Source: an uncultured Bacilli bacterium | GTDB lineage: Bacteria; Bacillota_I; Bacilli_A; RFN20; DUOF01 | Length of the DNA stretch: 64,000 bases | Direction: 5' to 3' | NCBI GenBank assembly: GCA_934183255.1 | Contig: CAKPSD010000001.1 | Span: forward strand, 868,001-932,000 | Shown: positions 25,802 through 31,707 of the stretch, piece by piece | Position numbering within the stretch: the first letter of the stretch is position 1 | How the letters are laid out: every line of letters starts with the position of its first letter | Program-made: the position numbers and the translations under genes | The notes under the pieces: generated by a model | What the model saw: only the letters and a program-made list of their open reading frames with translations | The model's database searches: none | What the model was told of the DNA's origin: nothing

Positions 25802-26161
25802 CTATTTACTCTTATTTATAAAATAAGATATAAGTCCTAAAACACCAACTATGCTAAAGGCTACAAGTGCAGCTAAAGGTTTATCATTTATATTAGCAAA
25901 TGCTAACCATATTCCACCTGCTGCAGTTAGTCCTAAATAAACTAAATTGAATCCACCTAGAATTAATCCAGGTATACCAATTATTAGTCCATAGATTCCC
26001 CAGAATCTAGCCATATTAAATGTTCTAGTGAAATGTAAGTAAATACCTACTCCTAATAGAATTATTGTTATACAAAGTAAAATAACAATAAATCCGGACA
26101 TATCATATTCTTTTATTTTGTCTTGTTTTCTTTGAACGTTATTATTACTATAACTTTTCAT
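25802..26161 (-). CDS. Polytopic small membrane protein (candidate coat or pVI-like protein)
   Basis: A 119-aa protein with a short polar N terminus and three to four hydrophobic segments. ATG 26161 with AGGTGATAAG is chosen; an earlier in-frame start at 26176 would overlap the previous stop. The last 30 residues (INDKPLAALVAFSIVGVLGL plus a Lys-containing end) follow an AFA motif and would look like a small coat protein if cleaved there, which is speculative. It sits between the Ig-repeat protein and the 445-aa ectodomain protein, spaced 8 and 16 bases from them. Confidence 0.65.
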   Translation of the reverse strand: MKSYSNNNVQRKQDKIKEYDMSGFIVILLCITIILLGVGIYLHFTRTFNMARFWGIYGLIIGIPGLILGGFNLVYLGLTAAGGIWLAFANINDKPLAALVAFSIVGVLGLISYFINKSK

Positions 26162-26169
26162 CTTATCAC

Positions 26170-27852
26170 CTACCAATTAGGAGTGAATTTTCCTGATTTA
26201 TCCCATGCCCATCCAAAGCCAATGTATTTAACAATCCATTTGCCTAGATTAACAAAGAAATTTCCAATCTTTTTAAGGATATCCTTAAAAGTTGTTTTTA
26301 CTTCTTCTATATCTTTTTTAGAATCAGCATCAGGATCTTCTTCAGTTTGTTTCTCTCCTAAAACTTTTATAGTAGCTGTTTTAACTTCACTTTCTCCCTC
26401 CGAAGTTCTTACTTTATAAGACAATGTATAAACTCCAGGAGCATTTACTCCACCTACTTCATAGCCACCAAAAGATAACATATTTACTTCAGCAGTATCA
26501 TTGGCATATAAACCTTCCATATAAATCAACAAATTTACTAAATCTTGATGAGATAATTCATTTGCTTGTGTAATACCAATAAATTTTCCATTCGTATAGA
26601 ATACAGGTGGTATTTTGTCTGTTACTTCTATAGTAACATTGAAAGTTTCACTTATATTTCCACTACTATCAGTAGTACGATAACTAATTGTATATGTACC
26701 AGGTACACTTTGATTACCTGTGTAATTATCAGCTATCTTTTCTAAAGTTAAACCATTGTCTACATTATCAGTTATTGTCAAAGCACTTTCTATAGTACTT
26801 AGATCAATTGAATTTTTATAACTTGTAGTATAACTATTAGTTCCTGTAATAGTAGGTTTAATATCATCTACTACATTTACTTTAATTGTGAATACAGCAC
26901 TTTCATTGCCACTACTATCAGTAGCTTGTAATGTAATTATTTTTTCACCTTTTTCTTGTTCATGATTAGTAAACCCGTTTAAAACTACTGTTGGAGTTAA
27001 ATTACTATCTACATTATCACTTACCGTAATATGAGATAAAATGCTTTCTAAAGTTAATGGACTTGACATGTTAGAAGTAAATACGGATGTGCCATTAATC
27101 GTTGGAGCTGTTTTATCAAGCACCCATACTTCAATTGTACCAGTTCCTGTATTTCCTGCCTTGTCAGTTGCCTTAACTTCAATTGTCCATTTTCCAACTT
27201 TATTTTTATTTGCAGTATAATTGTCAGTAACAATTACTGGAGTTAGATCACCGTCTACCTCATCTACGAACTTCGTTTGAGATAAAATATATTCAACGCT
27301 CATTGGACTATCTACATTAGTCATAAACACTTGTGTTTCTAAAGCTGGAGCTTTAGTATCAGTTTCTGGTAAAGTTATTTCTACTTTTGTAAAGGCATGA
27401 CCCTCAGGAAATTCAGGACCATATGCTGTTACCCAAATTCTAGTAAATGGTTTATCAGCCTTTTGAATATAAGTTGCAACATTTCCATCTACAGAATTTG
27501 GATAATACGAAGAACCTACTGGCGACAAAGTCCAACCAGCACCAGTACTAACTTTAACAGCCGTATGAGCAGGATCATTATCTATATTTAAGTTGTACCA
27601 CACTTTAATTGTATATTCGCCAATTGGAAAATTACTATCATAACTTTCACTATATGCATTTCCCTCATCTTCATCATAATCATCTGCATTTAAAGTAATT
27701 ACATTTCCATTTTTACTTGCTGCACTTACTAAAGTGCTTTTATTTGTTACTGTATTAGCAGTTAGCACTGCTCCAAAACTTCCTAATAGGGTAGCACTAC
27801 ATAGTGCTATCTTTCCAAATTTTTTAATTATATCTTTATATTTAAAAGACAT
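26170..27852 (-). CDS. Secreted protein with tandem Ig-like (DUF5011-type) domains; candidate adsorption protein
   Basis: A 560-aa protein with a signal peptide (residues about 1-45, ending LVSAASK). A unique domain of about 115 residues follows, rich in Asp and Tyr. Then come three clear Ig-like domains (about 160-245, 248-330, 331-413), each with K/I-x-P-T/A, D-x-V-D and T-D-S/K-G-N-x-S/T marks, and a degenerate fourth to about 500. The C terminus is an amphipathic to hydrophobic stretch (FVNLGKWIVKYIGFGWAW) instead of LPXTG. Phages use such domains for host binding, and it occupies the gIII-like position. An alternative is a lysogenic-conversion surface protein. Confidence 0.75.
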   Translation of the reverse strand: MSFKYKDIIKKFGKIALCSATLLGSFGAVLTANTVTNKSTLVSAASKNGNVITLNADDYDEDEGNAYSESYDSNFPIGEYTIKVWYNLNIDNDPAHTAVKVSTGAGWTLSPVGSSYYPNSVDGNVATYIQKADKPFTRIWVTAYGPEFPEGHAFTKVEITLPETDTKAPALETQVFMTNVDSPMSVEYILSQTKFVDEVDGDLTPVIVTDNYTANKNKVGKWTIEVKATDKAGNTGTGTIEVWVLDKTAPTINGTSVFTSNMSSPLTLESILSHITVSDNVDSNLTPTVVLNGFTNHEQEKGEKIITLQATDSSGNESAVFTIKVNVVDDIKPTITGTNSYTTSYKNSIDLSTIESALTITDNVDNGLTLEKIADNYTGNQSVPGTYTISYRTTDSSGNISETFNVTIEVTDKIPPVFYTNGKFIGITQANELSHQDLVNLLIYMEGLYANDTAEVNMLSFGGYEVGGVNAPGVYTLSYKVRTSEGESEVKTATIKVLGEKQTEEDPDADSKKDIEEVKTTFKDILKKIGNFFVNLGKWIVKYIGFGWAWDKSGKFTPNW

Positions 27853-27871
27853 TTTTTTATTTCTCCTTTCT

Positions 27872-27908
27872 TTGCTTTATTAAGCAAGAAGAGTCAGATA
27901 TCTGACTC
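27872..27908 (-). promoter_or_regulatory. Double hairpin between the ssDNA-binding-like and Ig-repeat genes
   Basis: GAGTCAGATATCTGACTC (27891-27908) is a perfect 18-bp palindrome at the stop of the upstream gene. A second hairpin, TTGCTT/AAGCAA, lies at 27872-27887. No strong T run follows, so partial termination or RNA processing is more likely than full termination. It marks the border between early and structural modules. Confidence 0.55.
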
Positions 27909-28411
27909 TATTCAAAATCTTCATCGAAACTATCTAGATCTTCTTCAATTTCAACTTCTACATAATTAAGATTAATATCTTGTAATTGTAAAGTTTTTAA
28001 TTGATCATCATTAAAGAAGATTCTTGGTCTATACGATTTAGATACAAATATATCTACTCCATAGAACCATTCGCCATTATCTTTTCTTTGGCCTTTTACA
28101 GGACGATATCTAGCTTTTAGTTCTACTTTAGTTGCTTTGTCTATTTCATCCATGGACATTTTTTTCTCCAATAGAGCTAAAACAAATTTATCAGAACCAA
28201 ACTTTTTGTCTTTTAATTCCAAACCATGAACAAAACCTACAAATGTATATGATTTCAAGCTAGTTTTCTTACTAACTGTTTTAATCATTGTACAACTAAG
28301 AGTAGGTAATGTACTGATATCTTCCTTTTTCATTTCATAAGCAGTTTTGTATTTTTGTTGCTTACTTTCTTCAATTTTCTTCTCTTCAGCTTTAATTTCT
28401 TTGTTTTCCAT
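27908..28411 (-). CDS. Possible ssDNA-binding protein (gV-like)
   Basis: A 167-aa soluble protein. An N-terminal charged linker leads to a beta-rich core (about residues 35-145, with KSYTFVGFVHGLELKD and GEWFYGVDIFVSK), and the protein ends in a very acidic tail (EEDLDSFDEDFE). A compact beta domain plus acidic tail is the layout of single-strand DNA-binding proteins, and rolling-circle filamentous phages need one. I see no decisive motif, so this is inference from architecture and position. An AAGGAGG site precedes the ATG, 2 bases after the previous stop. Confidence 0.5.
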   Translation of the reverse strand: MENKEIKAEEKKIEESKQQKYKTAYEMKKEDISTLPTLSCTMIKTVSKKTSLKSYTFVGFVHGLELKDKKFGSDKFVLALLEKKMSMDEIDKATKVELKARYRPVKGQRKDNGEWFYGVDIFVSKSYRPRIFFNDDQLKTLQLQDINLNYVEVEIEEDLDSFDEDFE

Positions 28412-28412
28412 T

Positions 28413-28613
28413 TTAATTTTCCTCCTTAATGCTTATAATTTCACTTTCGCAATCATCAGTTAGATCACATTGCAAGTAAGATACTTGTACGGTATTATCT
28501 TGTACTTCTTTCTCTTTCACGTATATGTCATCTTCAACGATAGGAAAGTCTATATGCCAAGCAAATTCTAATTGCTTGACGTCTTCTAATTTTTTTAGTG
28601 GACTCCTTCTCAT
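28413..28613 (-). CDS. Small acidic prophage protein
   Basis: A 66-aa protein starting MRRSPLKKLEDVKQLEF; the rest is acidic with a YLQCDLTDDC stretch. The start codon overlaps the stop of the upstream 59-aa gene (ATGA), which supports coupled translation. No family is recognised. Small proteins here sit at the head of the module that also holds the possible ssDNA-binding protein. Confidence 0.55.
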   Translation of the reverse strand: MRRSPLKKLEDVKQLEFAWHIDFPIVEDDIYVKEKEVQDNTVQVSYLQCDLTDDCESEIISIKEEN

Positions 28614-28789
28614 GCACGATATAGTTCCACACGTACGTCTTCGTACTCTTTATCTTGTAACCAGTTCTTCAGTCTTAAAGCAGAGTTATATGAGTAGAAC
28701 TCTTTAATTGAACCTGTTACACGATCTTTTAATATTTTTGTTTTGCCTAAATAATTTTTGTATTTCACTACGTAACAATAATCAGGCAT
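28610..28789 (-). CDS. Small prophage protein (59 aa)
   Basis: The reading frame starts MPDYCYVVKYKNYLG behind AGGAGCTGATAAT and ends at a TGA that overlaps the next start. It is basic and aromatic, with alternating strands and one helix (NSALRLKNWLQDK). The good ribosome site and ATGA coupling support it as real. It is the first gene after the structured intergenic region at 28855-28902. Its function is unknown. Confidence 0.6.
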   Translation of the reverse strand: MPDYCYVVKYKNYLGKTKILKDRVTGSIKEFYSYNSALRLKNWLQDKEYEDVRVELYRA

Positions 28790-28854
28790 ATTATCAGCTC
28801 CTTTTTTTTATAATTGATATTGACACAAATTGAATATGAATTTATAATAATTCT

Positions 28855-28902
28855 AGTTAGTGAGCGACCTTATAGGTATAAAGCATATGCTTTCCACTAA
28901 CT
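28855..28902. other. Cloverleaf-like structured intergenic element (candidate packaging signal or second origin)
   Basis: An outer 8-bp stem AGTTAGTG (28855-28862) / CACTAACT (28895-28902) encloses two further hairpins: ACCT TAT AGGT (28867-28877) and the perfect palindrome AAAGCATATGCTTT (28880-28893). A T run follows on the plus strand, where no gene ends. It fills the only real gap (28,790-28,907) in the leftward gene array. Filamentous phage genomes keep packaging and replication hairpins in such a gap. Confidence 0.55.
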
Positions 28903-28907
28903 TTTTT

Positions 28908-29198
28908 TTATTTCTTGTTTTTATCATTCAACCATTTTTCAATCTGCTTAAGATCATAATTGCTCAGTTTGTATTTTTTTAAAATATCTCCTCGAGTTCT
29001 TATTGGATCCTCCCTAACATATTTTCTTATATAACTTTCTTTAGAACTGTTTGGACTCGGATTATTTTTTAACTTTATATATTTTCCGTTCTTTGTTGGA
29101 GAACTTGTTAATTCCAAATTTTTCCAAGTCTTCCCATCATTTGACAATTCAAGACTAGGATGATACTTAGTCTTTTTATTTTTGTAAAATTTGTTCAT
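28908..29198 (-). CDS. Hypothetical basic prophage protein
   Basis: A 96-aa, Lys/Asn-rich protein. The N-terminal half is probably extended (SLELSNDGKTWKNLELTSS). The C-terminal 40 residues look like a small helical DNA-binding domain (RTRGDILKKYKLSNYDLKQIEKWL). There is no membrane segment. It ends directly at the cloverleaf-like structured element. Its function is unknown. Confidence 0.6.
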   Translation of the reverse strand: MNKFYKNKKTKYHPSLELSNDGKTWKNLELTSSPTKNGKYIKLKNNPSPNSSKESYIRKYVREDPIRTRGDILKKYKLSNYDLKQIEKWLNDKNKK

Positions 29199-29207
29199 TT
29201 AATCTAC

Positions 29208-29465
29208 CTATTTTCTTTTAACAGTTTTCTTTTTACGAGCTTTATAACATCTAGCGCTATCTTTTTGTGCTGTTAGATAACCTGATCTAAATGCTCTTTG
29301 CGTATCAGTTAAAGGAAATACATTACCATTTTTATCAGCTTTATACTTTCCATCATTTGTATACCTAACGTTATTTCTTAATTCATCTGCAAATTTTTCT
29401 CCCTTTTCACTAGGATTTAACAAAGTAACATCTTGCCCTCTACTACCTTTTACTTTTACTGCCAT
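29208..29465 (-). CDS. Hypothetical basic protein
   Basis: An 85-aa protein, very basic at the C terminus (KARKKKTVKRK). It contains FPLTDTQRAFRSGYLTAQKD, a pattern I associate with small phage and plasmid proteins without a known function. GGAGGAATGAGTT precedes the ATG. It is part of the early leftward operon. Confidence 0.6.
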   Translation of the reverse strand: MAVKVKGSRGQDVTLLNPSEKGEKFADELRNNVRYTNDGKYKADKNGNVFPLTDTQRAFRSGYLTAQKDSARCYKARKKKTVKRK

Positions 29466-29479
29466 AACTCATTCCTCCT

Positions 29480-29620
29480 TTAATTATTAATGGCTAATAG
29501 TTTTTCTTTCATAGTTATATAATCACCATTACTATTTTTGTATAGCTGATCATACTCAGCTAATGTAAGTTTCTTTCTTACTGCTATTTCTTTCAATTCT
29601 AAAAATTGAGTATACGTCAT
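29480..29620 (-). CDS. Small helical protein (46 aa)
   Basis: Starts MTYTQFLELKEIAVRKK at ATG 29620, 4 bases after the previous stop, with an AGGAAA site inside the previous gene. A longer reading from 29740 would overlap the upstream gene out of frame and is rejected. The sequence (LTLAEYDQLYKNSNGDYITMKEKL) is predicted helical. Its function is unknown. Confidence 0.55.
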   Translation of the reverse strand: MTYTQFLELKEIAVRKKLTLAEYDQLYKNSNGDYITMKEKLLAINN

Positions 29621-29624
29621 TCTT

Positions 29625-29978
29625 TTATTTTCCTTTCCTAAATTGTTTTTGAATATCTTCCATGTGTAAGACAGTATCGATACAGAAATTATCGTTGATA
29701 TTTTCTTTAGCAAATTTACAAGCCTGATCATGATTATCACCGCTTGCCCTCGCAGTGTAATATAAGATCTTGTACATATCTTTTTGATAATCCTTATCAG
29801 ATATCATGTCTACTAGAGAATTAAAACTTTTATTGGAGTTAGTAACTACTACATTGTCATATGTCATACACCTGTTTTTATCTTTCAAAACCTCATTATA
29901 TTTCTTGTATTTGTTATTTACCACAATTGCTTTATTCTCAAAGTACTTCATTTTTTCTTTATTTGTGTATTGTTTCAT
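29625..29978 (-). CDS. Hypothetical early prophage protein
   Basis: A 117-aa soluble protein, basic at the N terminus and helical towards the C terminus (DKDYQKDMYKILYYTARAS). A strong TAGGAGGTG site lies 6 bases before the ATG. No family is recognised. It follows an 8-residue mini-ORF that has its own strong ribosome site. Confidence 0.6.
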   Translation of the reverse strand: MKQYTNKEKMKYFENKAIVVNNKYKKYNEVLKDKNRCMTYDNVVVTNSNKSFNSLVDMISDKDYQKDMYKILYYTARASGDNHDQACKFAKENINDNFCIDTVLHMEDIQKQFRKGK

Positions 29979-29999
29979 TTAACACACCTCCTAAACACA

Positions 30000-30026
30000 C
30001 TAAACGTAACCACTTGTATATTCCAT
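30000..30026 (-). CDS. Mini-ORF (8 aa) with strong ribosome site
   Basis: ATG at 30026 follows TAGGAGGTAAG and encodes MEYTSGYV before a TAG. The next gene's own TAGGAGGTG follows shortly after. It may be a translation-coupling leader peptide or chance. Confidence 0.3.
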   Translation of the reverse strand: MEYTSGYV

Positions 30027-30061
30027 TTGCTTACCTCCTAATCAATAACTCGTAAACCTGG

Positions 30062-30328
30062 TCAGACGTATGACCATTTGTTAAACTTCCTTAGCAATAA
30101 CAAATCAGATTGCTTTTTTAGTTCAAATTCATTTAATTCAAATTCTTTACTGGAAGATCCTAGTTTGATTAATTTAAAAATTCTTTCACCATCATAATTA
30201 AATCTATAGGATCTTATCTTATAAATTGTTCCTGCAGTATTCTCATACCAATCACCTACACGATCACTTGTATGTCTTACTTGCTTTGAAAAATTTATGT
30301 AATTATTTCTTTTGTATCTTTTTGCCAT
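30062..30328 (-). CDS. First gene of the leftward prophage operon; hypothetical basic protein
   Basis: An 88-aa basic protein. The N terminus (MAKRYKRNNYINFSKQVRH) is highly positive, followed by a beta-rich core (GDWYENTAGTIYKIRSYRFNYDGERIFKLIKLGS) and a Lys/Leu-rich helix. The core resembles small SH3-like barrel proteins. Being the first gene after the repressor-controlled promoter, it may be an early regulator; no function can be assigned. AGGAAAGTGAGG precedes the ATG. Confidence 0.6.
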   Translation of the reverse strand: MAKRYKRNNYINFSKQVRHTSDRVGDWYENTAGTIYKIRSYRFNYDGERIFKLIKLGSSSKEFELNEFELKKQSDLLLLRKFNKWSYV

Positions 30329-30370
30329 GTTAACCTCACTTTCCTAATTAGAATCATTTAGTATCACCTG

Positions 30371-30477
30371 CCTTTTAGTCATTTATGAATAACTTTACAA
30401 TAATACTAGCATTATAATGCATAAAAGTAAATGAATTTTATTCATTTTTGACTAAAAAGAAAATACAATGATAAAAT
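30371..30477. promoter_or_regulatory. Divergent lysogeny control region with two operators
   Basis: Two 20-bp sites match at 16 of 20 positions: ATTCATAAATGACTAAAAGG on the minus strand (30371-30390) and ATTCATTTTTGACTAAAAAG on the plus strand (30440-30459). The second overlaps a probable repressor promoter, TTGACT (30448-30453), 18 bp, then TAAAAT with a TG extension (30472-30477). A leftward -10, TATAAT, lies at 30411-30416 on the minus strand. AAATGAAT/ATTCATTT (30429-30447) is an inverted repeat. Confidence 0.65.
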
Positions 30478-30493
30478 TACTATGGTGAGAGTT

Positions 30494-30862
30494 ATGAAAT
30501 TTAATGAAAAGTTAAAATTATTAAGAAAACAAAAAGATTTATCTCAAGAACAAATAGCCAATTATATAGGTGTTGGACAAACAACTTACAGTAGATATGA
30601 AGATTTAAAAACATACCCAGATATTTTTGTAATAAAAAAACTAGCAAATCTGTATGGAATAACCATTGATCAACTAGTTTCTGATATAGATGAGGAAGAA
30701 TACACAATTAAAATTACTGAAGAAGAAAGACAAGCTTTAAATAGTTTAGTAAAAAAAATTAATACTGCAAGTAGTATAAAAATAGAAAGCAATATAAACA
30801 TCACTAACAATAGCCAAGTTAATATAGGTATTTTAAATAAAAACGATAAGATAGAAAAGTAA
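30494..30862 (+). CDS. CI/Cro-type helix-turn-helix repressor
   Basis: A 122-aa XRE-family regulator; the ATG at 30494 has GGTGAGAG upstream, and ATG 30482 is possible. The HTH_3 domain covers residues about 3-60 (LRKQKDLSQEQIANYIGVGQTTYSRYE). The C-terminal part is a Glu/Asn-rich tail with SNINITNNSQVNIG. It is the only rightward gene of the element and faces the long leftward operon across paired operators, the standard lysogeny-switch layout. It lacks a LexA-like self-cleavage domain, so induction probably does not follow the lambda route. Confidence 0.88.
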   Translation: MKFNEKLKLLRKQKDLSQEQIANYIGVGQTTYSRYEDLKTYPDIFVIKKLANLYGITIDQLVSDIDEEEYTIKITEEERQALNSLVKKINTASSIKIESNINITNNSQVNIGILNKNDKIEK

Positions 30863-30875
30863 CATTTTAGTAACA
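30858..30875 (+). repeat. Integrase arm-type repeats, right end
   Basis: AGTAACA at 30858-30864 and 30869-30875, 11 bp apart, overlapping the repressor stop. They mirror the pair at 18911 and 18922 beside attL, in the same orientation and phase. Confidence 0.6.
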
Positions 30876-30907
30876 ATTTTTACTAATGTTATTAGTAAGT
30901 AAAAAAA

Positions 30908-30927
30908 TATTCATAAATGACTGGAAA
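30908..30927 (+). promoter_or_regulatory. Third repressor-operator-like site near attR
   Basis: ATTCATAAATGACTGGAAAG shares its first 14 bases exactly with the operator at 30371-30390 and matches 17 of 20 overall. It lies between the repressor stop and attR, without an evident promoter. Confidence 0.5.
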
Positions 30928-30984
30928 GTTAACAAATATAGTTGTATTAAGACTATATTTGTTAAAAACTTTAGTTAATTCTAA

Positions 30985-31000
30985 CCCATCCTGTCCGCCA
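30985..31000 (+). repeat. attR core (16 bp)
   Basis: An exact copy of the 16-bp tRNA-Ser 3' end found at 18842-18857, without the rest of the tRNA. It marks the right boundary of the prophage. Confidence 0.93.
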
Positions 31001-31497
31001 ATCAATAGTCGTTTGAACTCATCAGAGTTTGAGCGACTTTTTTCTTGCATATTTTCAAGATTTGGTTCGGTCTTATAAATTGTAGTGCCACCATTGTTGT
31101 CGTTGTTATTTGGGTTATTATCAGGCTTATTATATATTTCTTCAGTTGGGTTTAGGCTTGTGTTATAAACAATAGTAATCCTATCATCATACAAATTTAC
31201 TCTTGAAATAAAATTGTTAAAAAAGTCATTTCTATCTCTAACACTATCAAAATTTTTACTTGCATATATTTTTAAGAAATTTACAACATTTTTATTTTCG
31301 AGTGGTTTTAATGAGTGGGCTTTTTCTACTGCAATTTTTTCTTCTAAAATTGCTTTGTCATTTTCCAGTTTTAAAAGTCTTTCTTGTGTTGAATTTGTAA
31401 ATATTCCTTTTTCAATAGCATCTAGCATTGCTGATATTGACTTTTCTTTTTGCTTTAATTCTTGTGCGTTTGTAAGTATCCATCTAAATACTTTTGG
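31001..31497 (-). pseudogene. C-terminal fragment of a serine recombinase
   Basis: The minus strand encodes a stretch starting KPKVFRWILTNAQ just after a stop, then continues with LDAIEKGIFTNSTQERLLKLE and FFNNFISRVNLYDDRITIVYN. That is the coiled-coil and C-terminal pattern of large serine recombinases. The catalytic N terminus and DNA-binding domain are missing. The frame runs on through the tRNA terminator and att core into prophage DNA only by chance, so those last about 50 residues are not part of the original protein. It indicates an older element that also used this tRNA region. Confidence 0.7.
31007..31043 (+). terminator. Original tRNA-Ser terminator, displaced by the prophage
   Basis: AGTCGTTTGAACTC (31007-31020) pairs with GAGTTTGAGCGACT (31025-31038) over 14 bp, including three G-T wobbles, around loop ATCA, with a T run to 31043. 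It lies 6 bases after the att core, so in the uninterrupted chromosome it would follow the tRNA CCA end directly. Confidence 0.8.
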
Positions 31498-31707
31498 CTT
31501 TTATTTCCTTTGATTTGAGAAAAATTAAATTCGTACCTGTGATATGTAATAATGTGGTCTATGTTTTAACAAAAAATATTAAAAATCAAAGTAAAAATTG
31601 TTTTATTTTTAATTATTTAACAATTTATATTTATGAAAATAAATTTTATTGTGATTTTTTATTTAATATGATATTATTTATTAATAATATTACATACGGG
31701 GGTAATT

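Larger units (their letters stand above)
18842..31000. mobile_element. Integrated inovirus-like (filamentous phage) prophage, about 12.2 kb
   Basis: The element is bounded by the exact 16-bp att repeat and has its integrase next to attL. All genes except the repressor run leftward. From right to left: early small genes, a structured region, a possible ssDNA-binding protein, an Ig-repeat secreted protein, two membrane proteins, a pI/Zot-like ATPase, a Rep_trans initiator, accessory genes and the integrase. The size (a 12,143-bp circle after excision) and gene set fit inoviruses. Terminase, capsid, tail, FtsK/TcpA, relaxase-coupling and type IV secretion genes are absent, which argues against a tailed prophage or Tn916-type element. 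The inovirus assignment is inference from gene content. Confidence 0.75.

Noticed and set aside
18842..31000. Tn916-type integrative conjugative element
   Set aside because: Rep_trans and a tyrosine integrase occur in Tn916 relatives, but there is no FtsK/TcpA coupling protein, VirB4-like ATPase, lytic transglycosylase or accessory gene. The only ATPase is membrane-anchored and Zot-like.
30980..31000. A second tRNA-Ser gene
   Set aside because: Only the last 16 bases of the tRNA are present; the rest of the upstream sequence cannot fold as a tRNA. It is the attR core.
30892..31060. C-terminal extension of the serine recombinase running across the att core
   Set aside because: The codons come from the tRNA terminator, the att core and prophage DNA; the frame is open by chance.
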